Of a DNA stretch of 64,000 nt, positions 32,049 through 41,016 are shown one piece after another. The position numbers and the translations under genes are program-made. The DNA is from CBFHWY01 sp965659675 (lineage in GTDB: Bacteria; Bacteroidota; Bacteroidia; Flavobacteriales_G; Salibacteraceae). Every line of letters begins with the position of its first letter. The first letter of the stretch is position 1. The notes beneath the pieces are model-generated. The model searched no databases. It had not been told where the DNA came from and saw only the letters and a list, made by a program, of their open reading frames with translations. The stretch is taken from NCBI GenBank assembly GCA_965659675.1, contig CBFHWY010000005.1:4033-68032 (forward strand), in the 5' to 3' direction.

Positions 32049-34510
32049 TCTCAAGGAATTTAGTACTACTGTTTGCCTTATTGCTCTTAGCAATGAGTGG
32101 ATTCTCGCAGAAGACCATCGTAAAGGGAGTAGTTAAAGATGCAAAGACCGGTGAATCCCTGCCTTTTGTAAATGTCGTTTTTCAGGGTAGTAAGATCGGT
32201 ACAACTACTGATATTGACGGAAAGTACTACTTAGAAACCTACTACCCATCAGACAGTCTGATCTGCTCCTTTGTAGGCTATCAAAAGGCTTCAAGAAAGA
32301 TCAACCGTGATATAAGCCAGGTTGTAAACTTCAATCTGACACCTGGAAGTTTCTCACTTCAAGAAGTTGAGATCGTTGCCAACAAAAAGGACGTGAATCC
32401 AGCACACCTCATCCTTGACAAGGTCATCGAAAATAAAACGATCAACAACAAAGAAAAATTGGCCGCATACGATTATGAGGTCTACAACAAGATAGAGTTT
32501 GATGTCAACAACATTCACAAAGAACTAGGTGATAATAAGATCATGAAGCCCTTCGAGTTTGTTTTTGACAACATTGACACCACAGATGAAAAACCGTTTT
32601 TGCCTTTTTTCATCACAGAAACCATGTCGCGTTTTTATTTCAAGAAGAACCCTGAAAACCATAAGGAGATCATCAAAGCCACCAAGGTGTCAGGACTCGA
32701 AAATGAGAGTGTTTCGCAGTTTCTCGGTGACATGTATCAAAACGTGAATATCTATGATAACTATCTCTATGTTTTCCAACAGAGCTTTGTAAGTCCCATT
32801 TCAAATTTTGGAAAATTTACCTACAACTACTATTTAGTTGATAGTGCCTTCATCGATAATTACTGGTGTTATAAATTATCATTTTCACCAAAGAGGAAGG
32901 CCGAACCCACATTTGATGGGCACTTGTGGATCAGCGATACCACCTATGCGGTGAAGCGCGTGGAAGCCAGCATATCAGAAGGGACCAACATCAACTTCAT
33001 CAATCAATTTAAAGTGATCCAGGAGTTCTCCGAAGTAGAGAAGGAAGTATGGATGCTCACCAAAGATCAATTGATCGTTGACTTTCAGGTATCCGAAAAA
33101 GCGATGGGTTTTTACGGGAGAAAGATCGCCACCTACAGGGATTTTCATATCAATGAGCCACAGAGTGAAGGTTTCTATGAGATCGGTGATGATATCATTG
33201 TTGAAGATAGTGCCGTTCATCGGGGTGATGAATTTTGGAATGAACACAGGCACCAAAAGCTAAGTACTTCAGAAGAGGTGATCTACAACATGGTAGACAC
33301 ACTTAAAGAAATTCCGCGCTTCAATACCTACATCGATATCATCACCCTCCTGGTTTCTGGCTATTACGTTGCAGGACCTGTTGAGATCGGACCTTATTTC
33401 ACCTTCTACAGCTTCAACCCAATTGAAGGTAATCGCTTTCGTTTTGGAGGAAGAACAAGTAACGACTTCAGCACACGATTTATGCCTGAAGCTTATATCG
33501 CCTACGGAAGTAGAGATCGAAAATTTAAATATGGAGCAGGTTTTCAGTTCTTTCTCACTAAAAAACCCCGACAGAAGATCAAATTCATGTACCGAAATGA
33601 CCTTGAACAGCTAGGACAGGGAATTAACGCATGGAGAACGGACAACATTGTTGCTTCAGTTTTTAGGAGAAACCCAGCAATTCAGCTAAATGGCTTCGAA
33701 GAATATCGAGTTAACTACAGTAGAGAATGGTTTCAGGGCTTTTCTAATGAATTGAGCTTCAATAGAAGAAACCTATGGTCTGTTTCAGATTCTCTGCAAT
33801 TTCAAACCCTTGCCAATGATGGGAGTCCTGTTGATCAGCCGAGTGTCACCTTCTCGGAGATCAGCATTTTAACTCGATTTGCCTACAAGGAGAAATATGT
33901 GGCAGGTGAGTTCGAAAGGGTGAGTCTGGGAACCAAGTATCCTACTCTTCAGCTCAAATATAGCATGGGCGTAAAGGATCTTTTTGACGGGGAGTATAAC
34001 TACCATCGCCTGGTTTTGAATGTTAGGGATAAGATCTGGTTGGCTCCCATCGGGTTCACTAATGTGATCGTTGAAGCCGGAAAGATCTGGGGTAATGCTC
34101 CCTTCCCGGTTCTTGAACTTCACAATGGAAATGAGACCTTTGCCTACGATCCCACGGCATTCAATTTGATGAACTTTTATGAATTTGTGAGTGATGAATA
34201 TGCAAGTTTATCCTTGACACATCACTTCAATGGCTTATTTTTCAACCGAGTACCATTATTTAGAAAATTGAAATTCAGGGAATTAGCTTCATTCAAGGGC
34301 GTTGTGGGGAATTTAGATCCCGCCAACCGGGATGTTATGCTTTTCCCTACTGGTTTGGGTGAGCTAACTAAACCCTATGCTGAAGCTGGATTCGGAATTG
34401 AAAATATTGCCAAGGTGCTAAGGGTTGATGCCTGGTGGCGTTTGGCTTATCTCGACAATCCTGATATCTCAAAATTTGGGGTACGCGCCTTGTTACAAGT
34501 AAGATTTTAA
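32045..34510 (+). CDS. Outer-membrane DUF5686 protein with carboxypeptidase-like N-terminus
   Basis: An 821-residue protein with a signal peptide (MISRNLVLLFALLLLAMSGFS). A carboxypeptidase-like regulatory domain at about 24-110 (GVVKDAKTGESLPFVNVVFQG) is followed by a DUF5686 region from about 130 to the end. The last part is beta-rich and finishes FGVRALLQVRF with an aromatic C-terminus, as in outer-membrane barrels. Function is not established; the family is common beside envelope-biogenesis genes. It lies between tatC (4-base overlap) and lptB (1-base gap). A role in outer-membrane assembly is an inference from location only. Confidence 0.85.
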   Translation: MISRNLVLLFALLLLAMSGFSQKTIVKGVVKDAKTGESLPFVNVVFQGSKIGTTTDIDGKYYLETYYPSDSLICSFVGYQKASRKINRDISQVVNFNLTPGSFSLQEVEIVANKKDVNPAHLILDKVIENKTINNKEKLAAYDYEVYNKIEFDVNNIHKELGDNKIMKPFEFVFDNIDTTDEKPFLPFFITETMSRFYFKKNPENHKEIIKATKVSGLENESVSQFLGDMYQNVNIYDNYLYVFQQSFVSPISNFGKFTYNYYLVDSAFIDNYWCYKLSFSPKRKAEPTFDGHLWISDTTYAVKRVEASISEGTNINFINQFKVIQEFSEVEKEVWMLTKDQLIVDFQVSEKAMGFYGRKIATYRDFHINEPQSEGFYEIGDDIIVEDSAVHRGDEFWNEHRHQKLSTSEEVIYNMVDTLKEIPRFNTYIDIITLLVSGYYVAGPVEIGPYFTFYSFNPIEGNRFRFGGRTSNDFSTRFMPEAYIAYGSRDRKFKYGAGFQFFLTKKPRQKIKFMYRNDLEQLGQGINAWRTDNIVASVFRRNPAIQLNGFEEYRVNYSREWFQGFSNELSFNRRNLWSVSDSLQFQTLANDGSPVDQPSVTFSEISILTRFAYKEKYVAGEFERVSLGTKYPTLQLKYSMGVKDLFDGEYNYHRLVLNVRDKIWLAPIGFTNVIVEAGKIWGNAPFPVLELHNGNETFAYDPTAFNLMNFYEFVSDEYASLSLTHHFNGLFFNRVPLFRKLKFRELASFKGVVGNLDPANRDVMLFPTGLGELTKPYAEAGFGIENIAKVLRVDAWWRLAYLDNPDISKFGVRALLQVRF

Positions 34511-34511
34511 G

Positions 34512-35261
34512 ATGAAACTGAGAGCTGAAAATTTAGTCAAGAAGTACCGCAAAAGAACTGTGGTAAAAGGAGTGAGCGTGGAGCTGAATCAGGGTGAGAT
34601 CGTAGGGCTTCTTGGGCCTAATGGTGCTGGAAAGACCACCTCATTCTACATGATCGTAGGGCTGATCAAACCCTATGAGGGAAAGATATTTCTCGACAAA
34701 GAAAACATCACATCCAAGCCTATGTACCAGCGTGCCAAGATGGGCATTGGCTATTTACCTCAAGAAGCTTCTGTTTTCCGGAAACTAAGTGTTGAAGACA
34801 ACATCATGGCAGTTTTGGAAATGCGGGTCCCAAATAAAAAGGAGCGCGAGGAGAAACTGGAATCTCTGATCAATGAGTTTGGCCTGGGGCATGTAAGAAC
34901 AAATCGAGGTGATCTTCTCAGTGGAGGTGAGCGAAGAAGGACTGAGATCGCCCGAGCATTAGCAGTAGATCCAAAGTTCATCTTACTTGATGAACCATTT
35001 GCAGGAGTTGACCCCATCGCTGTTGAAGACATACAATCTATTGTGGCCAAGTTGAAAGAGAAGAATATTGGCATCCTGATCACGGATCACAACGTACAGG
35101 AAACCCTTTCCATCACTGATAGAGCCTATCTGCTTTTTGAGGGAAATATCCTGAAATCTGGAACTGCTGAAGAACTGGCTGAGGATGAGCAGGTCAGACG
35201 GGTTTATCTCGGAAAGAATTTCGAACTAAAAAAAACGCCCAGCCCAGATAAAGCAGAATGA
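34512..35261 (+). CDS. lptB: LPS transport ATPase LptB
   Basis: The ATPase of the LptB2FG complex that extracts lipopolysaccharide from the inner membrane. The 249-residue protein has Walker A GPNGAGKT (35-42), signature LSGGERRR (136-143) and Walker B ILLDEP (157-162). LptB-typical are the start LRAENLVKKYRKRTVVKGV and the internal IGYLPQEASVFRKLSVEDNI. It follows the DUF5686 gene by 1 base and overlaps the UbiA-family gene by 4 bases, so LPS transport and the polyprenyl-sugar set are likely co-expressed. Confidence 0.94.
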   Translation: MKLRAENLVKKYRKRTVVKGVSVELNQGEIVGLLGPNGAGKTTSFYMIVGLIKPYEGKIFLDKENITSKPMYQRAKMGIGYLPQEASVFRKLSVEDNIMAVLEMRVPNKKEREEKLESLINEFGLGHVRTNRGDLLSGGERRRTEIARALAVDPKFILLDEPFAGVDPIAVEDIQSIVAKLKEKNIGILITDHNVQETLSITDRAYLLFEGNILKSGTAEELAEDEQVRRVYLGKNFELKKTPSPDKAE

Positions 35262-36124
35262 GTTCGCTCCTTAATCTGATCAGGATCAAGCATTGGATCA
35301 AGAATCTCTTGATCCTTTTGCCCGCATTTTTTGCTGGAAATCTATTTGATGGGAACAACATCAATGATCTGATCGCTGGTTTTGTGAGTTTTTCGCTAGC
35401 AGCTTCTGGGATCTATATCATTAACGACTTAAAGGATCTTGATTTCGACAGGATCCACCCAGAAAAAAGAAAACGAGCCATAGCAGCTGGTAAGGTCAGC
35501 CCTTTCAGAGCAAAGCTTATTGCCATTGTGTGTTTCATTAGCTCAATGGGTATTGCTTACTTCCTCAATGAAGGATTCCTTTACATTCTCATCACGTATA
35601 TCGCCATCAACTTCCTCTACAGTTATTTGCTAAAGAGCATAGCGGTAGTGGATCTTATTGTGATTGCCATCGGTTTTCTGTTGAGAATTTATGCTGGTGG
35701 CGAACTGGCTGAGGTTCCCATATCAAAATGGCTATTTCTTCTTGTATTTGAAGTGTCCATTTTTATCGGTCTGGCTAAGCGCCGAGATGACCTTTTGGTA
35801 CTTGAATCCACCGGAAAATCAGTGCGAAAGTCCATTTCAGGTTACAGCATCAAGTTTATAGACTTCGGGATGGTCTTCCTTGCAAGCATCACCGTGTTAA
35901 GCTATATCATGTATACCTTATCTGAAGAAGTAACCAACAGAATTGGGACGGATATACTGCATTGGTCTGCTGTTTTTGTGATTATCGGGATCTTGCGCTA
36001 TATGCAGCTTACCTGGGTTCAACAAAAAAGCGCTTCTCCTGTGAAAATCCTGCTTAGCGATGGCGTTCTTATCATCCTGGTTCTAGCCTGGCTCAGCTTC
36101 TTTGCCTACTGCCTGTATCTTTGA
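35258..36124 (+). CDS. UbiA-family prenyltransferase, decaprenyl-phosphate phosphoribosyltransferase type
   Basis: A 288-residue membrane protein with about seven to nine helices. The Asp-rich signature NDLKDLDFDRIHP (56-68) continues into KRKRAIAAGKV, as in the actinobacterial enzyme (Rv3806c) that transfers phosphoribose from PRPP to polyprenyl phosphate. A ubiquinone- or menaquinone-type UbiA is less likely because of that motif and because DprE1-like and DprE2-like genes follow. It starts in a 4-base overlap with lptB and ends 3 bases before the next gene. Confidence 0.82.
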   Translation: MSSLLNLIRIKHWIKNLLILLPAFFAGNLFDGNNINDLIAGFVSFSLAASGIYIINDLKDLDFDRIHPEKRKRAIAAGKVSPFRAKLIAIVCFISSMGIAYFLNEGFLYILITYIAINFLYSYLLKSIAVVDLIVIAIGFLLRIYAGGELAEVPISKWLFLLVFEVSIFIGLAKRRDDLLVLESTGKSVRKSISGYSIKFIDFGMVFLASITVLSYIMYTLSEEVTNRIGTDILHWSAVFVIIGILRYMQLTWVQQKSASPVKILLSDGVLIILVLAWLSFFAYCLYL

Positions 36125-36127
36125 GAA

Positions 36128-37378
36128 GTGAAAGTATCTAATTGGGGAAATTATCCAAGAGTCGAAGCAAAGGTCATTGATGAACCCAAAGCTGCAAAAG
36201 GAGCATTTATTTGTAGAGGCTATGGAAGGTCTTATGGTGATGCCTCCCTTTCAGATCAGATACTCGATACAAGCACCACTCAGGGAGATATTCAAATTGT
36301 AGATGGTCATTTAGAGGCTGAGGCAGGACTGAGCCTGAAAGATGTACTGGATCATATCGTTCCTAAAGGATATTTTTTACCTGTCAGTCCTGGGACCAAA
36401 TACGTGAGTCTCGGAGGAGCTGTTGCCTTCGACATACACGGAAAAAACCATCACAAGGAAGGAAGCTTTGGACAGAAGTTGTTGTGGCTGGAGCTTGAGA
36501 ACAGTAATGGAGATATCCTCCGATGTTCTGATAAAGAGCACAGCCAATTATTTTATGACAGCATTGGTGGCATGGGCCTTACGGGTATCATTCGAAAAGT
36601 AGGCCTTGAATTAAAAGCCATCAAATCAAGCCTGATAGATCAGGAGCGAAAAAGTTTCAGCAATCTCGATGAAACGCTTGAAGCCTTTGAAAAATATGGC
36701 AAGAGAGATTACAGCGTGGCATGGATAGATTGCACCTCAAGTGGAAGCTCTTTTGGTCGTTCCATATTATTTCTCGGAACTCATAGTGAACAAGGCGAAC
36801 TTAAAGTTCATGGTGGAAAGAACCTTAGTATCCCATTTTATTTCCCTTCCTTCAGTCTAAACAAATTCAGTATTCGGGCATTCAATGAGTTATATTTCCT
36901 GAAAAACAAGACGCATCAGAAGGCTCTTGTCAATTATGATAAGTTCTTTTACCCGCTGGACAGCATTCTTCACTGGAATAGGATCTATGGAAAAAATGGC
37001 TTTACTCAATACCAATTTGTTGTTCCAAAAAAAGACGGTAAACGGGCGCTTAAAAAAATCATAGAGTACATTCAAAAAAAGAGGGTATATCCCTTTCTTA
37101 CTGTCCTAAAAGAGTTTGGTGAAGGGAACTCAAAGTCCCTGCTTTCCTTTCCAATGGCTGGATACACTCTGGCTTTGGATTTTAAGATACGGCCTGGACT
37201 TTTTGATTTCCTAAATGAGCTTGATGAGATTGTGATGAAATATGAGGGCAGGATATACCTCGCCAAGGACTGCAGGTTACCAAAAGAACATTTTAAGCAG
37301 ATGTACCCAAAAGTTGATAAAAGTTTTGGTGACACCGCTTATAGTTCATTTCTTGCAAAAAGAATTGGGTTAAGATGA
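36128..37378 (+). CDS. FAD-dependent oxidoreductase, DprE1-like
   Basis: A 416-residue enzyme of the VAO/PCMH flavoprotein family. An N-terminal FAD-binding fold has RGYGRSYGDASLS (31-43) and GTKYVSLGGAVAFDIHGKNHH near 96-116. A substrate-binding middle part follows, then the end YLAKDCRLPKEHFKQMYP, very like mycobacterial DprE1. DprE1 oxidises the 2'-hydroxyl of decaprenylphosphoryl ribose, the first half of its epimerisation to the arabinose form. The start is GTG at 36128 (MKVSNWGNYPRVEAKV). It overlaps the SDR gene by 4 bases. The identity of the lipid carrier in this organism is inferred. Confidence 0.85.
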   Translation: MKVSNWGNYPRVEAKVIDEPKAAKGAFICRGYGRSYGDASLSDQILDTSTTQGDIQIVDGHLEAEAGLSLKDVLDHIVPKGYFLPVSPGTKYVSLGGAVAFDIHGKNHHKEGSFGQKLLWLELENSNGDILRCSDKEHSQLFYDSIGGMGLTGIIRKVGLELKAIKSSLIDQERKSFSNLDETLEAFEKYGKRDYSVAWIDCTSSGSSFGRSILFLGTHSEQGELKVHGGKNLSIPFYFPSFSLNKFSIRAFNELYFLKNKTHQKALVNYDKFFYPLDSILHWNRIYGKNGFTQYQFVVPKKDGKRALKKIIEYIQKKRVYPFLTVLKEFGEGNSKSLLSFPMAGYTLALDFKIRPGLFDFLNELDEIVMKYEGRIYLAKDCRLPKEHFKQMYPKVDKSFGDTAYSSFLAKRIGLR

Positions 37379-38076
37379 AAACACTGATCATAGGAGCAAA
37401 TTCTGACATAGCCTTTGAGTGCCTTAAGCTCTGGGCTCGTATAGGTTATGAGCTTTATCCCGCAGTGCGAAATGAAGCAGAATTCAGGGCGCGGATCGAA
37501 TCTGAATCCATTCAGGTCAAAGAGATCATTTCCTACGATGCACTCGATGCAGCTTCAATAGAGATGATCATCAAGGCTTGCCCATCTCCAGACCTTGCGC
37601 TTCTGGCTCATGGTGTATTGGAGCCCAAAATATGTGGTGGCCTTTCGAAACTCATGACCATAAACTTTGAGAGTTTGGCTTTCATTGCCGAACACTACGC
37701 TGAGCAAATGGCCAAAAAAGGAAAGGGCAGCATCCTTGGAATTGGCTCTGTTGCCGGATTGCGGGGTCGCGCAAGCAACTATGCATATGGTGCATCAAAG
37801 GCAGCCCTTCACACTTTTTTATCTGGCTTGAGAAATAAATATGGCGACAGAGGTGTTCAGGTTTGTACGATCATGCCAGGTCCAGTTCAAACCAAGATGT
37901 TGGAAGGTGCTGAGCTCAAGACCAGTCTAATTGCAGATCCAGAAAAAGTGGCAAAGGACATCGATCGCGCGCTGCGTAGAACTTCGACAGTCGTCTATAC
38001 TCCCTGGTATTGGAGATACATCATGCTCATCATTCGTTCCATACCTGAATTCATATTCAAAAAAATGAAGCTTTGA
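37375..38076 (+). CDS. SDR-family reductase, DprE2-like
   Basis: A 233-residue short-chain dehydrogenase/reductase. The N-terminal nucleotide-binding segment is LIIGANSDIAFECLKLW. The catalytic tetrad region includes SILGIGSVAGLRGRASNYAYGASKAALHTFL, giving Ser, Tyr and Lys in YGASK. DprE2 partners DprE1 and reduces the 2'-keto intermediate to decaprenylphosphoryl arabinose. The order UbiA-DprE1-DprE2 and the 4-base overlaps with genes on both sides support that role. By itself the protein would only be called a generic SDR. Confidence 0.85.
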   Translation: MKTLIIGANSDIAFECLKLWARIGYELYPAVRNEAEFRARIESESIQVKEIISYDALDAASIEMIIKACPSPDLALLAHGVLEPKICGGLSKLMTINFESLAFIAEHYAEQMAKKGKGSILGIGSVAGLRGRASNYAYGASKAALHTFLSGLRNKYGDRGVQVCTIMPGPVQTKMLEGAELKTSLIADPEKVAKDIDRALRRTSTVVYTPWYWRYIMLIIRSIPEFIFKKMKL

Positions 38077-38627
38077 AGAAGCTGGCACTATTCGACTTTG
38101 ACCATTGCCTAACTGCGAGGGATAGTTTTCTGGACTTCTTAAAATATTGCTTTTCGAGTTCACGACTTTATTTCCATCTGGCTCTTCTTTTCCCCTACCT
38201 CATCAGCGGAAAAGAAGAAAAAGCCAAAGAATTGCTCATGCAAAGGTTATTCCGGTCCTGGAGTCCAGATCAGATGAAAAACTTTGCAGAATCCTATGTC
38301 CACTATCGACTTCCAGAAATCATGAATAAGCCGGTATTGGATGAGTTGATGAAAGAAAGAGAAGATGCTGAAGTTTTTGTGGTGAGTGCTTCACTGGACC
38401 TTTGGTTAGAGCCCTGGTGCAAAGAACACAAGGTAGAATTAATATGCACCAACTTTGATCTTCATCAAAAAACATTGCTTACCCCAAACTGTAAAGGAGA
38501 AGAGAAAGTGCGCCGAATAAAAGAACGATTGGCGCTTTCAAACTATCAGGATATTTACTGCGTTGGTAATTTACCCCAGGACAAAGCAATGCTTCAGCTT
38601 GGGAACAGGAAAAAAGTCATTAAATGA
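38073..38627 (+). CDS. HAD-IB family phosphatase
   Basis: A 184-residue HAD-superfamily hydrolase. It begins KKLALFDFDHCLTARDSFLDF with the DxD nucleophile motif (FDFDHCLT), and has VVSASLDLWLEPW as motif II and CVGNLPQDK as a likely motif IV. The start is TTG at 38073, in a 4-base overlap with the SDR gene. In this context it is a good candidate for the phosphatase that removes the 5-phosphate from polyprenylphosphoryl-5-phosphoribose before DprE1 acts. That is an inference; it could act on another phosphate. Confidence 0.8.
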   Translation: MKKLALFDFDHCLTARDSFLDFLKYCFSSSRLYFHLALLFPYLISGKEEKAKELLMQRLFRSWSPDQMKNFAESYVHYRLPEIMNKPVLDELMKEREDAEVFVVSASLDLWLEPWCKEHKVELICTNFDLHQKTLLTPNCKGEEKVRRIKERLALSNYQDIYCVGNLPQDKAMLQLGNRKKVIK

Positions 38628-38643
38628 TCTCGATACAATCAGC

Positions 38644-41016
38644 GTGAAACTCATTCTCACTTTATTACTACTCATTCTCTTCCAGAATTTGTATACGCAA
38701 AACTTCACCATTAGCGGATTTATGGAAGATAAAAGTAGTGGTGAAAAACTCATTGGAGCAAGTGTTCTTGAGCCCAATAGCTTTAAAGGAAGTTCGAGCA
38801 ACATATACGGGTTCTACAGCCTAACTCTTCCAAAGGGTGAATATTCGCTTAAGTTCTCCTATGTAGGCTATAGCCCAAAAGTCTTGAATATCAAGCTAGA
38901 TGCCGACACCAGTATCCGCATCGAATTAGATCCTTCGATCGAGCTAGATGCAGTTGAGATTGTCGGCAATAAACAAGAGCCGGTCGAAAGAATGACTCAA
39001 ATGAGTGTATCTGAGATCAGTATGCAGGAGGTCAAACAGATTCCTGTGCTGCTTGGTGAGCGCGATATTCTCAAGACCCTTCAGTTACTACCTGGAGTGC
39101 AATCAGGCACAGAAGGGGGCAGCGGTATTTATGTTCGAGGGGGCGGGCCAGATCAAAACCTGATACTTCTCGATGGAGTTCCCGTGTATAATGCCTCTCA
39201 CCTCTTTGGCTTCTTTTCTGTTTTTAATGCCGACGCCATCAGCAAGGTCAAGCTTATAAAAGGTGGATTCCCGGCCAGGTACGGCGGCAGATTGAGTTCG
39301 GTGATTGATATACGCATGAAAGAGGGCAACAACAAAGAATTTCACGGTGAAGGAAGCATTGGTTTGGTGAGCTCTAAGCTCACGCTGGAAGGCCCAATAA
39401 TCAAGGATCGGACCTCCTTCATTGTTTCTGGGAGGCGCACTTACATCGACTTTCTTGCGCAACCTCTGATCAAGCGACTCAGCGAAGAGGAAGGTACACC
39501 CTTAGAAGCGGCATACTTCTTTTATGATGTCAATGCCAAGGTAAATCACAAATTGAATGATAATAACAGAATCTACCTGAGCTCCTACCTTGGCAGAGAC
39601 CGGGGGTTTGCAGATTTTGAAACCAGTTTTGAGACGGAGGATGAAAGTGGGAGTTCTTCATTCAACAATGGTTTGGGTTGGGGAAATCTCACAACAGCAC
39701 TAAGATGGAACTCCATCATCAACCAAAAATTATTTGTGAATACCACCCTCACCTATTCAGAGTACTTCTTTAATGTCACCACAGGTGTAGAAGAGCGAAG
39801 TCAGATCAATGCTTCAAGAGATACAAGTAGGTTTGAACTGGGATATGATTCTGGAATAAATGACTGGGCTGGTCGCGTTGATTTTGACTTCATTCCTAAT
39901 CCGGACCATTACATCAAGTTTGGCATTGGCAACATTTATCACACCTTCAATCCGGGCATCAGTGCCTTTAGTTTCGAATCAAGCGCTCCTGGAGCAGACC
40001 TGGACACAAACTATGGGTCCCAGCTTGTTTTTGCGCATGAATATCACGCATTTATTGAAGATGAATTCCGATTGGGCTCGCGCTGGAAATTCAACGCTGG
40101 ATTACAATTCTCAGGCTTTGTTACCGGCAAAACACATTATCCAGCCCTTCAACCAAGGTTTTCGGGGCGTTTTCTCCTCGATGATAAAAGTTCCTTAAAA
40201 CTCTCTTACAGCCGAATGAATCAGTTCATTCATTTGCTCACCAATGCTACGGTGGGGCTTCCTACTGATCTTTGGGTCCCATCAACCGGGATGATTCCGC
40301 CTGAAAGAGCAGATCAATTGGCGATAGGATACGCCAGAAGCCTGAATAAGAGTATCGACCTTACTGTGGAGGCTTACTATAAAAAGATGGATAACCTTAT
40401 CGAGTATAAGGAAGGAGCGAATTTCTTTGATCTGAGTGGTGGTTGGGAGAATAAAGTTGAACTTGGAACTGGAACAGCATATGGAGCAGAGATTCTGATC
40501 AGAAGGCAAGTAGGAAGAATTAAGGGCTGGTTGGGCTACACCCTGTCCTGGACAAACCGACAGTTTCCTAACCTCAATTTTGGTGAGGTCTTCCCCTATC
40601 GATATGACCGAAGGCATGATCTGGCAGCGGTGATCACATATGACATCAACGAGAGAATAGATGTTGGCGCTACCTGGGTATATGGCACGGGTAACGCTGT
40701 ATCGCTTCCTACCAGTAGGTACTCCTCGCTCTCTTCAAACCCTTTTTTATTGGCCTTTGGCGCTCAAGACATTGAATATTATCGACAGCGAAACGGCTAT
40801 CGAATGATGGCCTACCATCGTCTTGATCTGGGTGTGAATTTCCACAAAGAAAAAAGATGGGGTGAGCGTACCTGGAGCCTAGGTGCTTACAACGTTTACA
40901 ATCGAAGAAATCCATTTTTCCTGTTCTTTGATCGCGATGCCAATGGTGATCCAGCTTTAAGTCAGGTCAGTTTATTTCCTATCATTCCATTTGTCTCCTA
41001 TGCATTTAAGTTTTAA
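38644..41016 (+). CDS. TonB-dependent outer-membrane receptor
   Basis: A 790-residue receptor. The signal peptide is LILTLLLLILFQNLYTQ. A carboxypeptidase-like domain (about 18-105, GFMEDKSSGEKLIGASVLEP) precedes a plug domain with the conserved VRGGGPDQNLILLDGVPVYN (about 165-185). A long beta barrel ends in PFVSYAFKF. I chose the GTG at 38644 because the signal peptide begins there; a longer frame opening at 38563 overlaps the HAD gene. It precedes a DUF4249 lipoprotein with a 17-base overlap, so the two probably act together. Substrate unknown. Confidence 0.9.
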   Translation: MKLILTLLLLILFQNLYTQNFTISGFMEDKSSGEKLIGASVLEPNSFKGSSSNIYGFYSLTLPKGEYSLKFSYVGYSPKVLNIKLDADTSIRIELDPSIELDAVEIVGNKQEPVERMTQMSVSEISMQEVKQIPVLLGERDILKTLQLLPGVQSGTEGGSGIYVRGGGPDQNLILLDGVPVYNASHLFGFFSVFNADAISKVKLIKGGFPARYGGRLSSVIDIRMKEGNNKEFHGEGSIGLVSSKLTLEGPIIKDRTSFIVSGRRTYIDFLAQPLIKRLSEEEGTPLEAAYFFYDVNAKVNHKLNDNNRIYLSSYLGRDRGFADFETSFETEDESGSSSFNNGLGWGNLTTALRWNSIINQKLFVNTTLTYSEYFFNVTTGVEERSQINASRDTSRFELGYDSGINDWAGRVDFDFIPNPDHYIKFGIGNIYHTFNPGISAFSFESSAPGADLDTNYGSQLVFAHEYHAFIEDEFRLGSRWKFNAGLQFSGFVTGKTHYPALQPRFSGRFLLDDKSSLKLSYSRMNQFIHLLTNATVGLPTDLWVPSTGMIPPERADQLAIGYARSLNKSIDLTVEAYYKKMDNLIEYKEGANFFDLSGGWENKVELGTGTAYGAEILIRRQVGRIKGWLGYTLSWTNRQFPNLNFGEVFPYRYDRRHDLAAVITYDINERIDVGATWVYGTGNAVSLPTSRYSSLSSNPFLLAFGAQDIEYYRQRNGYRMMAYHRLDLGVNFHKEKRWGERTWSLGAYNVYNRRNPFFLFFDRDANGDPALSQVSLFPIIPFVSYAFKF

